From positions 1 to 64,000 of the forward strand of contig NZ_JAFFQE010000006.1 in NCBI RefSeq assembly GCF_016919005.1: 64,000 nt of DNA, given 5' to 3'. Below are positions 55,695 through 64,000 of this stretch, one piece after another. Within the stretch, counting starts at the first letter, position 1. Every line of letters begins with the position of its first letter. The notes under the pieces were generated by a model. That model was not told where the DNA came from and did not search any database. It saw only the letters and a program-made list of their open reading frames with translations. Origin of the DNA: Desulfopila inferna (GTDB taxonomy: Bacteria; Desulfobacterota; Desulfobulbia; Desulfobulbales; Desulfocapsaceae). Made by a program: the position numbers and the translations under genes.

Positions 55695-55912
55695 TTTTCC
55701 TCCTCCTTAGTTAGCGTCTGTCCGGGGGTGAGCAATTTGGAAGTCTGCGCTGTCTGTTCAAAATCCAAGCACTCGATGAATTCAACCACTGGCATATACT
55801 TAATATTCCCTGGATTAAATTTTGCGAGCAACGAAGAGTTAGGGCAGGTAAGCATAGACTCCGAAAGTGCCATTTATGGACAGCACTATTTATTAACATG
55901 CCGATTCACCCA

Positions 55913-56539
55913 TTACGGATGTACGACAGATCCAGTCAACCCCTTCTCAAGTTCCAGATAGCCACAGAAGAAGCGGCTGCATGCTTCATAAAAAAGGGCC
56001 GAGTCATTTTTTTCGCAGGCCGCCTTAAAATCAGCAGCCAAAGGAATCAGATAATTATTGAGAAGCTCTGCCTGCAGCTCCTCAGTTTTATCTTTAGCCA
56101 TACCCTCTTCATTCTCAATAAGCCGGGTCAGCACATCAAGCAAAACCACCAGGGAATCCTCCGTTTCGATAACTTCCTTTTTCTTGGAGAGTCCCATCCC
56201 GGAAAGGAAAGTACGCAGCTCAACCAGAGTCTTACCATGGCTCCTGCCGTCGAGATAAAACGATGCTGAAGTGCTCAACTGTTCTTCCCCAAAGGGATCT
56301 ACAAAAAGAGTGTAATATTCATCTTGCAGAGCCTTGAGGTTGCCTTTTTCCAGAAATCGATGGATTTGGGTGACACTTTCGTCGAGGGCAGGGTTAACCC
56401 TCTCTCTGGCCAGGGCGTTGAATGTTCCTCTCCAGCGGCTGATCTTCTCTCCATCCGGCTCTTCGATGAAGAACGACTTGAGCAGGTCGAGGAGGCGCAG
56501 CCGTACTTTTCGTATTTCTTTTTCTTCCATATCGATCAT
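55913..56539 (-). CDS. TorD/DmsD-type chaperone for formate dehydrogenase
   Basis: 208 residues, all helical. The pattern LLKSFFIEEPDGEKI, then EYYTLFVDPFGEEQLSTSAS and YLDGRSHGKTL is that of TorD-family redox-enzyme maturation proteins, with the family Y-x3-F-x6 segment. It should bind the FdhA signal peptide and guard cofactor insertion before Tat export. Its ATG overlaps the stop of the polyferredoxin gene (ATGA), so the two are translationally coupled. The next 218 bases to the TAT-target gene show no gene. Confidence 0.88.
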   Translation of the reverse strand: MIDMEEKEIRKVRLRLLDLLKSFFIEEPDGEKISRWRGTFNALARERVNPALDESVTQIHRFLEKGNLKALQDEYYTLFVDPFGEEQLSTSASFYLDGRSHGKTLVELRTFLSGMGLSKKKEVIETEDSLVVLLDVLTRLIENEEGMAKDKTEELQAELLNNYLIPLAADFKAACEKNDSALFYEACSRFFCGYLELEKGLTGSVVHP

Positions 56540-58386
56540 GTTTTTTCCGCCTCAAATAGTTGTATTACCCGGCAGGTTTCGCAATATTCGAAATGCTCGA
56601 CATTCACCGACTCCCGCGACGATAAAATCTGCAGTACACGATCCAGGCTCTTCCGGGTGCCGAAGATTTTACCGCACTTTTTACATATGGCCGGATCACC
56701 CTGAGAGAGAACCTTCCTGCTGAAATACTCCTCGCCGACATCTTTCATGCCGGACAGACTGAGAACCCCTTCCGGGCAGATCCGGACACAAATGCCGCAC
56801 CCCACACAAAGTCCGGCCGTATAGGTAAGAGACATGCTTTTTTCATCGGCAAGCAGGGCTCCGGTTGTGCACTCATTCAAACAGGCCAGACACTGGGTAC
56901 AGCCTGCCGTATCGCATGAAACGGCGGGAAAATCGTTGGAAATCGTCTCCGTCTCCAACTCTTTGTCCGCCTCGCCGATCAAATGGTGAAAGAGAGCGGA
57001 GAACAGGGCTCTTCGATTGATGAAAGCAGACACATCCAGAAGTGCTTTGAGCGGATGAGACAGGTCGGTCTCATGCATCGCGGCATCATATTCCTCGACA
57101 GGAAGGCAATGCGCAAAGTCCCTTCCGAAAAGAGACGATACTACCTTGTTGGCCCTTTTCATTTCCGGGTGTTGTTTGGCTGCATCCTGCAAAAGGATGA
57201 TCCGCCGGAACCCCGAAGCGAAAAAGAGGAGAAGATGAAAATATGAAAGCGCCTCAATCATGGAATACTCGAGATAAAAGGCCTTATTCGATCTCCCGCG
57301 GCCATTTTGCCACCAGAGAAGATGCAACTCCTGCTCCTCTCCGATAATGAGATCCCTTCCCGGGTCGATATCCAGTTTCCGCAGATACCGCCACAAAGCT
57401 TCATCGTTGAAATAACCGTTCTGCATAGCACCCGTCGGGCATGACGCTATACAGGTGCCACACTCCCGACAGAGGCTATGATCGATGACGATGCCTTTTT
57501 TCTGTCTGCTCAAAGCCTGATAAAGACAACTGTCAACACAGCGGCTACAACCTATTTCAAGCCGGCCGCTGTATTGGCAGATGCTGTTGTTATGGCAGAC
57601 AACCTCTTTTATTTCAGCAGAAGACAGCGTCTTGAAAAACTCCGGCAACTGCTTTTCGTGGTATACGCAATCAGCCTTTTCAGGCAGTTCGAGCTCTGCC
57701 TCGCCCAGGAAAATCAGGGCAGGCACGTGGAGGATAATTTCCTCCACCCCGTGGACATCCAGGGCATCATTCCTGCATGCCTTCTCGCATTCTTTGCAGA
57801 ATGTGCAATGCGAATAATCAATATGGAGATGTGGCGAGATACATTTTTCCGGGCAGGCCTCACCGCATGCTCCGCAGTATGTACAGAGTTCACGGTTTAG
57901 CGATGCTCGTTTGCGATAACGGATTCTGCAGCTATGCTCGGCTTCTTCTATCACTATCTCGGTTACGGCGGGATAATCGGGGTTCGATCCACGAAGCGGA
58001 AGGGCATGAATATCGAGAATGCCCCCGTAGATATCCACGAAAGCGTCGAGCTCCGCGGCGGTTGTGCCGATTACACATATACGTGGGTCGGCATCGATCT
58101 GATAGCTGTTATATTGTATTGACTGGTAGCGCTGCAGTTCAGCATCGGCAACGGAAAAAAGCTCACTATCGCTAAGATCGGTGAGTTCCGCCTGCAACTG
58201 CAGGGTTGGCGACAGGGGAAAACTGGTTTCGGGAGAAAGCTCCGGGAATCCTCCGGCCAGTAGAATGGTGTCGTTATCGGGCAGCACCAACGATCGTCCC
58301 GGCTGAATACTCCCTTGGTATGACCTGAAGTCGACATCACCATTATGATCAGTGCATATATATCTTGTGGAAAACACTTTTTCCAT
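56536..58386 (-). CDS. Polyferredoxin with six cluster motifs, FDH-linked
   Basis: 616 residues from ATG 58386 (GAGGAG upstream). Cysteine motifs: CTYCGACGEACP, CTFCKECEKAC, CSRCVDSC, CRECGTCIASCP, CTQCLACLNEC and CVGCGICVRICP, plus CKKCG and CETC at the end, which may bind zinc. About six [4Fe-4S] clusters are likely. No signal peptide or helix. Its middle (340-480) has a domain without cysteines. It may carry electrons from the cytoplasmic pool to or from the formate system, or help build FDH. It precedes TorD. Confidence 0.82.
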   Translation of the reverse strand: MEKVFSTRYICTDHNGDVDFRSYQGSIQPGRSLVLPDNDTILLAGGFPELSPETSFPLSPTLQLQAELTDLSDSELFSVADAELQRYQSIQYNSYQIDADPRICVIGTTAAELDAFVDIYGGILDIHALPLRGSNPDYPAVTEIVIEEAEHSCRIRYRKRASLNRELCTYCGACGEACPEKCISPHLHIDYSHCTFCKECEKACRNDALDVHGVEEIILHVPALIFLGEAELELPEKADCVYHEKQLPEFFKTLSSAEIKEVVCHNNSICQYSGRLEIGCSRCVDSCLYQALSRQKKGIVIDHSLCRECGTCIASCPTGAMQNGYFNDEALWRYLRKLDIDPGRDLIIGEEQELHLLWWQNGRGRSNKAFYLEYSMIEALSYFHLLLFFASGFRRIILLQDAAKQHPEMKRANKVVSSLFGRDFAHCLPVEEYDAAMHETDLSHPLKALLDVSAFINRRALFSALFHHLIGEADKELETETISNDFPAVSCDTAGCTQCLACLNECTTGALLADEKSMSLTYTAGLCVGCGICVRICPEGVLSLSGMKDVGEEYFSRKVLSQGDPAICKKCGKIFGTRKSLDRVLQILSSRESVNVEHFEYCETCRVIQLFEAEKT

Positions 58387-58435
58387 GCATCTCCTCATCC
58401 ATTGGGGTCCAAGATAACTCCGTCATGGGAAAAAC

Positions 58436-58490
58436 CCTGACTGAGCAAGGCAACCGGAGGTTCCGGCCAGGATACCTTGGCTGCGTCAGG
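58436..58490 (-). other. Structured leader RNA upstream of the fdh operon
   Basis: On the minus strand the sequence folds in three stacked stems: CCTGAC/GTCAGG, CAAGG/CCTTG and CCGGA-acc-TCCGG. The outer stem is followed by GTTTTTCCC, so it may work as a weak terminator or attenuator between the regulator gene (stop at 58610) and the polyferredoxin start (58386). It is not like the Moco riboswitch consensus I recall. Confidence 0.45.
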
Positions 58491-58609
58491 TTTGTGAAAT
58501 CCCTATAGCAGCCTTGCGGTATGGTTGTACAGTATAGAAAAAAAGAGGGAGAGAGGAAATCGGTGAAAAACCTTAAATCAGGTAAGGAAAAACCAGGTGA
58601 AGATGTAGG

Positions 58610-59287
58610 TTATTTGCCTACGTCGACAGCTTTCTGTGAACCAAATGTATCTTTCTCCGTCCAGAGAACCGCCCTTCTGGTGAGTTCGGAGCCGCTCTTG
58701 ATGCAGAGTTTCTGCTTTATTCTGTCACGATACGTTCCAATGGTTTTTACACCAAGGTTCATTCGTGAGGCTATTTCCCGGGTGGATAACCCCAGCCCTA
58801 TCAGGCGAAAGACCTCGAGCTCTCTATCTGTCAGGGCCTCTTCCGTACAGGCCGTGCTGGAGTCGGGGTTGACGTGGAATTTATCAAGCAGACGAGCCAT
58901 AATTTTATCACTGACATGCACCTTGCCGGCTAGTATGTTTCTGACTGCAGTAACTATGGATTCGGCAGCTTCCTTCTTCATGATATAGCCGCGCGCGCCG
59001 GCCCTGATAGCCCGCTCCGCCCAGACTGATTCATCATGCATGGAAAGAACCAGGATGGCCATGTTTCTATTGCTGCCATTGATCTCCTTGACCAGATCGA
59101 GCCCGTTTTCTCCTGCCAGTGATATATCGATTATGGCCATATCCGGTCCAGTCTCTCTGATCGCTTTTCTCGCGGAAGAAATATTCTCGGCAACGGCGCA
59201 TACCTCAAAGCCATCCTCCTGGTTGAGAAGCTCCCTCATGCCCATTCTCAAAATGGGATGGTCATCGACAATAAGTATTTTCGTCAT
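58610..59287 (-). CDS. NarL/FixJ-type response regulator
   Basis: 225 residues. Receiver domain with VDDH at the start, Asp54 in IIDISLAGENG as the phosphorylation site and Lys in YIMKKEA. The LuxR-type HTH lies at about 150-195 with LTDRELEVFRLIGLGLSTREI. It should be phosphorylated by the kinase encoded 128 bases upstream and controls transcription, probably of the fdh genes that follow. The stop lies 119 bases before the structured leader. Confidence 0.93.
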   Translation of the reverse strand: MTKILIVDDHPILRMGMRELLNQEDGFEVCAVAENISSARKAIRETGPDMAIIDISLAGENGLDLVKEINGSNRNMAILVLSMHDESVWAERAIRAGARGYIMKKEAAESIVTAVRNILAGKVHVSDKIMARLLDKFHVNPDSSTACTEEALTDRELEVFRLIGLGLSTREIASRMNLGVKTIGTYRDRIKQKLCIKSGSELTRRAVLWTEKDTFGSQKAVDVGK

Positions 59288-59415
59288 CTTTTATACTCTC
59301 ATAAGAAAGTCATTGGCCCAGATGGGCTCTGCGATAAGTCAGACTTCGAGAAAGCTTGATGGCAGGCGTCGTATCTGAAACGACGTAGATCGAGCTTTTT
59401 ACGAGTCCATCACTT

Positions 59416-61866
59416 TTACTTTTCTCCTTCCAGCGAAATACTGGTGCCCTGGCCCACTTTTGATTCGACGACGAGGCTTGCACCTATAGCCTTGGCCCGG
59501 TATTTCATGGTATGCAGACCGATGCCGAGCTGAGTCGACTTTTCTTTAAATCCACAACCGTCATCGTCAATTTTCAAACTGAGCCGTCGCTTTTCAATGA
59601 GCAGATGTATTTCAATATTCAGTGGACGTCCATGTCTGGCGGCATTGAAGACAGCCTCTCTGGTAATATAATACAGATGGATAGCCCTCGAGGGATCCAT
59701 CTGTTCATCGTCAATATCTATAATTAAATTGCACTGCAGATCAAAAAGATTTTCAATCTCCACCTTCAATTCACCGAAGGATGATTCAAGACCATGTTCC
59801 ACCACATGAACCGGGTATAACCCCTGAGCAAGTCTCCTGGTTATTTCAATGGCCTCCCGGATCAGATTTCTGATAGCGTCAAGTTCTTCCACCTTATCGG
59901 GGGCATCCTGTTTCAACTTTTTCTGCAGGACCATGCACAGCAATTCGACCCCGCTGAGATGAGAACCGAGATCGTCGTGAAGATCCCTGCCGATGGTGCT
60001 GCGTTCTTCTTCGCTGACCGCTATGATCTGACGCTCCAATCTGGTCATTTCCTCTTCGGCGCAAACTTTCAGGACATGAAGCCAGAGACCGTCAAGCAGC
60101 ATTGTCATCTGACGGATGTCAGAGGTGTCATAATCCCGGCCGTTGTTATAAACACCGGCAACAATGACAATCTTGCCGCTGTTGTAAATCGGCACATTAA
60201 GATGTCGATGTACCATCCTTTTATAAGGAAAGAGCTGCTGTGTACCGGGATACCCGTTGCAGACTACCGCCTCTCCCCGGATCACCGCTTTTCCGGGAAG
60301 TCCTGCCTGCTCGAGCGGTCTTGAAATACCAGACACCTGGATGGTTTTTCCTTCCCCTTCAGCTGATATTTCATAACAGCAATAGAGATTGAGGTGCGTT
60401 TGTGCCGTGTTGACAAGCGCGAGATACCCCCCTTCACTGCGGGTGATCCTGACTATCCGTTCCAAAATAAACTCATATTTATCCTGGAAACATCGATCTT
60501 CCATCATACCGAGTTGCAGTAATGTATCAAGCCGGAGTTCATCCCGCCTGATCAGGAGTTCTTTCTGGGAGAGATCATCCACCATCTGATTGGCCAGGTA
60601 TCGCAGATCTTCAAATTCCGTAAAGGCCAGATGGGTGTCCTCTATCCTGTTCTTTTCATCAACGGCTCTTCTTAAGAAATTGGTGAAAAGGCTGATGCCG
60701 TGTTTGATTCTCAGTGAGTAGAAATAGGCAAAAAGTAACATCAGGGAGACGGCTACGATAAAGAGACTGATGAAAAGAGTGATATTTTCAAAATTAATAC
60801 GAAGATATGTTTTGCGCTCTTTCTCGATGGCCTGCTCCATATCATCCATGGACATTGTTGCGACAAAGATCCAACCCCAGCTGTCATACGCCTTTACATA
60901 GGCAAGATTACGATTGTTTTTAACATCCTGAGAATCCTTGGAAGAGACATAACGCACGAAACCTTCAGCATCCGTGGATATACCTTTTTGCCACATCTCA
61001 CTGCCAAACTTATATTCCTGATCATCACCAAAATCAGAAATGGAGCGCCCGATAAAACGTTCGTCCCGATGACATATTATGGTGCCGTCGAAACGGAAAC
61101 CGAGAATCTCGCCATCCCTGCCGAAGCGAATATTCTGAATTCTCGCGAGGACATCGTCCTGCAGGGTCTTTTCCAAATCGTCTATATAGATCCCTGCTCC
61201 GATATACCAGTCAAATGGCTTGAAATATTTCACGAATGAGATTTTGGGATATACTCTGCCGACTGCTTCGGGCTTGGTCCAGTTATAACGATATATTCCA
61301 GCGCCTTTTTCCTTGACGATCCCGGTAATATCCCGAAATTTTTTACGCGCCTCGCGCAGTTCCGGAGAAAACCGGCTCTTTCCTTCATAAAACGGGTCAT
61401 CGCCATACAGGTCGATAATGCCGCTTTCAACACCGCCGGCAAAATAATACCCCCTGCCGTTACTCCATCTGATCGGGCGCAGTACCTCAACCACAAGATC
61501 CTTAAGCTCTATCTCCGCCATTTCATCCTTGTGCCTGCTGTACATGTGCGAAGAGATTGAATAAGCGGACTGGACCCTGTCACGGATTTCACTTTCGATT
61601 CGCTGCACCGCCTGCGAGCGTCTGTACTCCACGAAATCTATTACCTTCTCCACCTCCTCCCGAACACGTTCACGATAGCGGGCATCATAGCTCTGCCTGA
61701 TATTCTCGATACTCTCGTTATAGGCTTCATATTCATTAAATGCCCAGAAAATAGCCATAAAAACACCAAGCGATATAATCACCGCAGCGGAGGCGTAGAA
61801 GGGAGACGAGGAAAGAGAAATTCTTCGGGGGCCGATATTCATCCTCTGCCATATGTTTTTTTTCAT
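59416..61866 (-). CDS. Cache-domain sensor histidine kinase
   Basis: 816 residues from ATG 61866. A first membrane helix (FYASAAVIISLGVFMAIFWAF) and a second at about 355-380 enclose a periplasmic region of about 320 residues that looks like a double Cache domain (GRGYYFAGGVESG, KPFDWYIGAGIYIDDLE, AYVKAYDSWGWIFVATM). A HAMP/GAF-like segment and a HisKA_3 domain with His630 in GRDLHDDLGSH and HATPase DDGCGF/GIGLHTMKYRAK follow. It senses a ligand, probably with the substrate-binding protein encoded next to it. Confidence 0.9.
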   Translation of the reverse strand: MKKNIWQRMNIGPRRISLSSSPFYASAAVIISLGVFMAIFWAFNEYEAYNESIENIRQSYDARYRERVREEVEKVIDFVEYRRSQAVQRIESEIRDRVQSAYSISSHMYSRHKDEMAEIELKDLVVEVLRPIRWSNGRGYYFAGGVESGIIDLYGDDPFYEGKSRFSPELREARKKFRDITGIVKEKGAGIYRYNWTKPEAVGRVYPKISFVKYFKPFDWYIGAGIYIDDLEKTLQDDVLARIQNIRFGRDGEILGFRFDGTIICHRDERFIGRSISDFGDDQEYKFGSEMWQKGISTDAEGFVRYVSSKDSQDVKNNRNLAYVKAYDSWGWIFVATMSMDDMEQAIEKERKTYLRINFENITLFISLFIVAVSLMLLFAYFYSLRIKHGISLFTNFLRRAVDEKNRIEDTHLAFTEFEDLRYLANQMVDDLSQKELLIRRDELRLDTLLQLGMMEDRCFQDKYEFILERIVRITRSEGGYLALVNTAQTHLNLYCCYEISAEGEGKTIQVSGISRPLEQAGLPGKAVIRGEAVVCNGYPGTQQLFPYKRMVHRHLNVPIYNSGKIVIVAGVYNNGRDYDTSDIRQMTMLLDGLWLHVLKVCAEEEMTRLERQIIAVSEEERSTIGRDLHDDLGSHLSGVELLCMVLQKKLKQDAPDKVEELDAIRNLIREAIEITRRLAQGLYPVHVVEHGLESSFGELKVEIENLFDLQCNLIIDIDDEQMDPSRAIHLYYITREAVFNAARHGRPLNIEIHLLIEKRRLSLKIDDDGCGFKEKSTQLGIGLHTMKYRAKAIGASLVVESKVGQGTSISLEGEK

Positions 61867-61904
61867 ATTAAGCAATTACGATCGACATGAGGCTATTTTC
61901 GGCA

Positions 61905-63086
61905 TTATTGCACTGCTGTTTCGATGACTTGGATAGTGGGCATTATTCTGGTCAGATAAATCTCATCCAGACCCTGATGATCTTTCTCACCAAAGCTGAG
62001 GACGAGTCCGCCGAGGTCGAAGCGGCCAATGGATTCCATAGTGTCCACAAAATTCTTCCTGGTCAACTCTCCCTGGACATGAGTGGCAATTTCAGAGAAG
62101 AGTTTCCCGGCGATGTAGCCTTCAAGAGAAGTGAAGCTGATGGGCACATCATGCTGGTATTTGCTCATCGCTTCGAGATATTCCTTAATCAGAGGAAGGG
62201 AAGAGTCCCGGGGATTGGGAACCACTTGAGAGACAATCACGTTTTCGGCATAACGGCCGAGAGCCTTCTGCAGACTCTCGGTACCGACAAAAGAAATGCT
62301 GCAGTAGATCCTTTCGCCCTCCTCCTTGACCTTGCTCAGTTTGATAAATTCAGCGCAGGCCGAGTAGGCCCCAACCAGAACTATGGCCTCCGGGTTACCC
62401 TTATGCACATCCCGCAATCCTCCCATGACCGCCACGGTATTGCGTTCATAAGTCCCTTCGGAGACCAGTTTCATCCCTCTTCTTTTAAGAGCTTGTCTGA
62501 TGCCCTGCAGGCCGTCAAGCCCGTAACTGTCGTTCTGATAAAAGCAGGCTATTCTGCTGATCTTTTTTTCATCGATGAGATATGAGGCCAGCTTTTCCAT
62601 CTCCTGATAATAACTGCCCCTGACATTGATAATATTCTTCCTGAATGGTTCACGCAGAAATTCTGCACCGGTAAACGGACCGAAAAACGGCACTTCATGT
62701 TGCTCAATTAACGGAATTACCGCCTTTGATGTGGGGGTGCCGACCTCACCTATTATCATAAACACGTTGTGTTTTTCGATGAAGGACCGGATATTCCTTA
62801 TTGCCCTGTCGGGTTCATAGCCATCATCTCTACTGATAAGGAGAATATCTCTACCCCGAATTCCACCTTCATCGTTTTTCTTGGAAAAGGCGGCCAACAG
62901 GCCGGCCCGCAATTCCAAACCAAGATTTTGAGCGGGGCCCGACAGGGCACAGGACTGCCCCAGGACTATTGGCTGATGTTTTACTGCCAGTAGAGGCTCA
63001 TCGCTCATGGCCGGCACCGTGAAAACAATGGAAAAAGCCACTATCAAAGATACGACTGGAACTGAAATGCTCCTTCGTGTGATCAT
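61905..63086 (-). CDS. Periplasmic substrate-binding protein (branched-chain amino acid type)
   Basis: 393 residues, signal peptide (VPVVSLIVAFSIVFTVPAMS). The PBP1 fold of LivJ-type proteins is seen in VLGQSCALSGPAQNLG, MIIGEVGTPTSKAVIPL and IACFYQNDSYGLDGLQGI. No ABC permease or ATPase is next to it, and the kinase gene begins 38 bases after the stop. It therefore probably acts as a sensory co-receptor for the kinase, forming a three-component system. Confidence 0.88.
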   Translation of the reverse strand: MITRRSISVPVVSLIVAFSIVFTVPAMSDEPLLAVKHQPIVLGQSCALSGPAQNLGLELRAGLLAAFSKKNDEGGIRGRDILLISRDDGYEPDRAIRNIRSFIEKHNVFMIIGEVGTPTSKAVIPLIEQHEVPFFGPFTGAEFLREPFRKNIINVRGSYYQEMEKLASYLIDEKKISRIACFYQNDSYGLDGLQGIRQALKRRGMKLVSEGTYERNTVAVMGGLRDVHKGNPEAIVLVGAYSACAEFIKLSKVKEEGERIYCSISFVGTESLQKALGRYAENVIVSQVVPNPRDSSLPLIKEYLEAMSKYQHDVPISFTSLEGYIAGKLFSEIATHVQGELTRKNFVDTMESIGRFDLGGLVLSFGEKDHQGLDEIYLTRIMPTIQVIETAVQ

Positions 63087-63634
63087 AATTTACTTGCCTT
63101 CATTTGTTTCTGCCTGGAGAGTGATCCGCAATGAAAAAAAAACGGCTCACCTGACACCCCGCAAAAGATAGATAAAAAATTACCTAATAGCAAGGAAAAG
63201 CAAACATCAGGATAGGGCCGGAACTTCAGGCTCAGTCGCTGAAACCTGATGATTTCCCAAAAGTCATCAACGCTTGCGAGGATGGTCTCTGCGCTAAGCG
63301 CGGGCTCGAAAAGGTTAATAGTTTTTTTAGCAAGAAAATAATCTGTCTGAAGGCTCTTATCCAGCTCAGCCGGGTTAGATATTTTAGGCACCCCCTTTAC
63401 TTTACCCGGAGGGCTGAGTATTAATAGCTTGAAAATTATTTTATGGTGTTTTCTCAGGAAAATGGTTCTGGAGGAATGTAATGTAAAATCCATGAAATAG
63501 GCGGCACTATCTCAGGGGAATGCCCTGATCAGCTTCGCTTGTGGGGGCAGTAGTCCCGGCTCGTTTCCTGGAGGAACAGGTAATCCGTGCCGAAAACAAC
63601 TATTCTAACAACAGAAACTGAGGTAAAAAAAATC

Positions 63635-64000
63635 ATGAAAATAATACTCTCCGGATCTCTGGCCTATGATAGAATTATGGACTTTCCGGAACTTTTTTCC
63701 GACCATCTCCTTCCCGACAAGCTGGATGAAATCAACATCAGCTTCATGGTCAATGGCGTCACCGAAAACTTTGGCGGAACAGCCGGAAATATAGCATACG
63801 CCCTAAAGCTTATGGGTGGTGATCCTGAAATCAGTGCCACCATTGGTTTCGATCATCACCGCTACTTCAAGTGGCTGCAAAAAAACGGCATCTCTTCCGA
63901 ACATATTCACATTGTCGAGGATGAATGGACGGCCGGAGCCTATATTACCACCGATAGAAAGGACAACCAGATTACCGGATTCAACCCCGGTGCCATGAAA
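63635..64000 (+). CDS. PfkB-family kinase, probably adenosine/ribokinase-like, 5' part
   Basis: The window ends inside this gene; 122 codons are present. MKIILSGSLAYDRIMDFP and the G-G-T-A-G-N segment FGGTAGNIAYALKLMGG are the PfkB family N-terminal signature. The lid segment AGAYITTDRKDNQITGF fits the adenosine kinase-like subgroup. ATG 63635 follows GAGG at eleven bases. The 550-base gap before it (63087-63634) shows a GC-rich leader (63500-63600) and no supported gene. Confidence 0.85.
   Translation, partial: MKIILSGSLAYDRIMDFPELFSDHLLPDKLDEINISFMVNGVTENFGGTAGNIAYALKLMGGDPEISATIGFDHHRYFKWLQKNGISSEHIHIVEDEWTAGAYITTDRKDNQITGFNPGAMK

Noticed and set aside
63083-63493. 136-residue frame on the minus strand overlapping the binding-protein start by ATGA
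   Set aside because: The overlap looks like coupling, but the translated sequence has no domain pattern, no signal peptide and no good Shine-Dalgarno. Kept only as a possibility.
1-64000. CRISPR arrays, insertion sequences, tRNA genes, prophage genes
   Set aside because: No regularly spaced repeats, transposase or integrase genes, cloverleaf sequences or phage structural genes were seen by eye.

Overview
The window looks like a chromosomal segment of a Gram-negative, anaerobic, probably sulfate-reducing Desulfobacterota bacterium (Desulfobulbales-like). This placement is inference from gene content: a Tat-exported selenocysteine formate dehydrogenase with its small TAT-target partner and MobB, a stand-alone AICAR transformylase, TolB/FG-GAP-type exported proteins and outer-membrane porins. 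No phage, insertion sequence or CRISPR array was seen.

Layout. 1-380: the 3' end of an unusual 5S rRNA, its terminator and a decayed second copy of the same end. 707-20805: mostly housekeeping genes: a frameshifted membrane protein, a short GlmU-like enzyme, thiSGH, AICAR transformylase, diacylglycerol kinase, a YibQ-type deacetylase, a polyprenyl diphosphate synthase, a DinG-like helicase, a receiver-GAF-kinase protein, an MFS exporter, a porin, an FG-GAP exported protein, a porin remnant and an orphan PRMT-like methyltransferase.

21209-26355: a compact five-gene carbohydrate cluster (two MurG-like glycosyltransferases, a GT4, a histidine phosphatase and a polysaccharide deacetylase) with overlapping or nearly touching genes.

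26482-42036: the most unusual part, a ten-gene co-directional locus. It encodes an FtsX-type permease, a LolD/MacB-type ATPase, a 1600-residue degenerate-M28-peptidase/FtsX fusion, two large polytopic membrane proteins of OPT-like appearance, an ABC exporter whose nucleotide-binding domain carries a roughly 270-residue insertion made of repeated Q-loop-like segments, a degenerate cyclic-nucleotide-binding-fold protein, two proteins I cannot assign, and a PqqD-like protein. Two Fur-box-like sequences precede it. I cannot match this set to a described system. It is the best candidate for a new envelope export, import or maturation system.

42066-50130: a family-4-like uracil-DNA glycosylase, a two-CW HTH protein, FmdB-type zinc ribbon, FtsB, DUF523, TatC, SerS, a conserved unknown and a second MFS exporter. 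50131-63086 (minus strand): substrate-binding protein, Cache histidine kinase and NarL-type regulator, then a polyferredoxin, TorD-like chaperone, TAT-target peptide, FdhA(Sec), FdhB, FdhC and MobB. Together they form an exported formate oxidation module with its own maturation factors and probable signal-sensing system. The window ends in a PfkB-family kinase on the plus strand.
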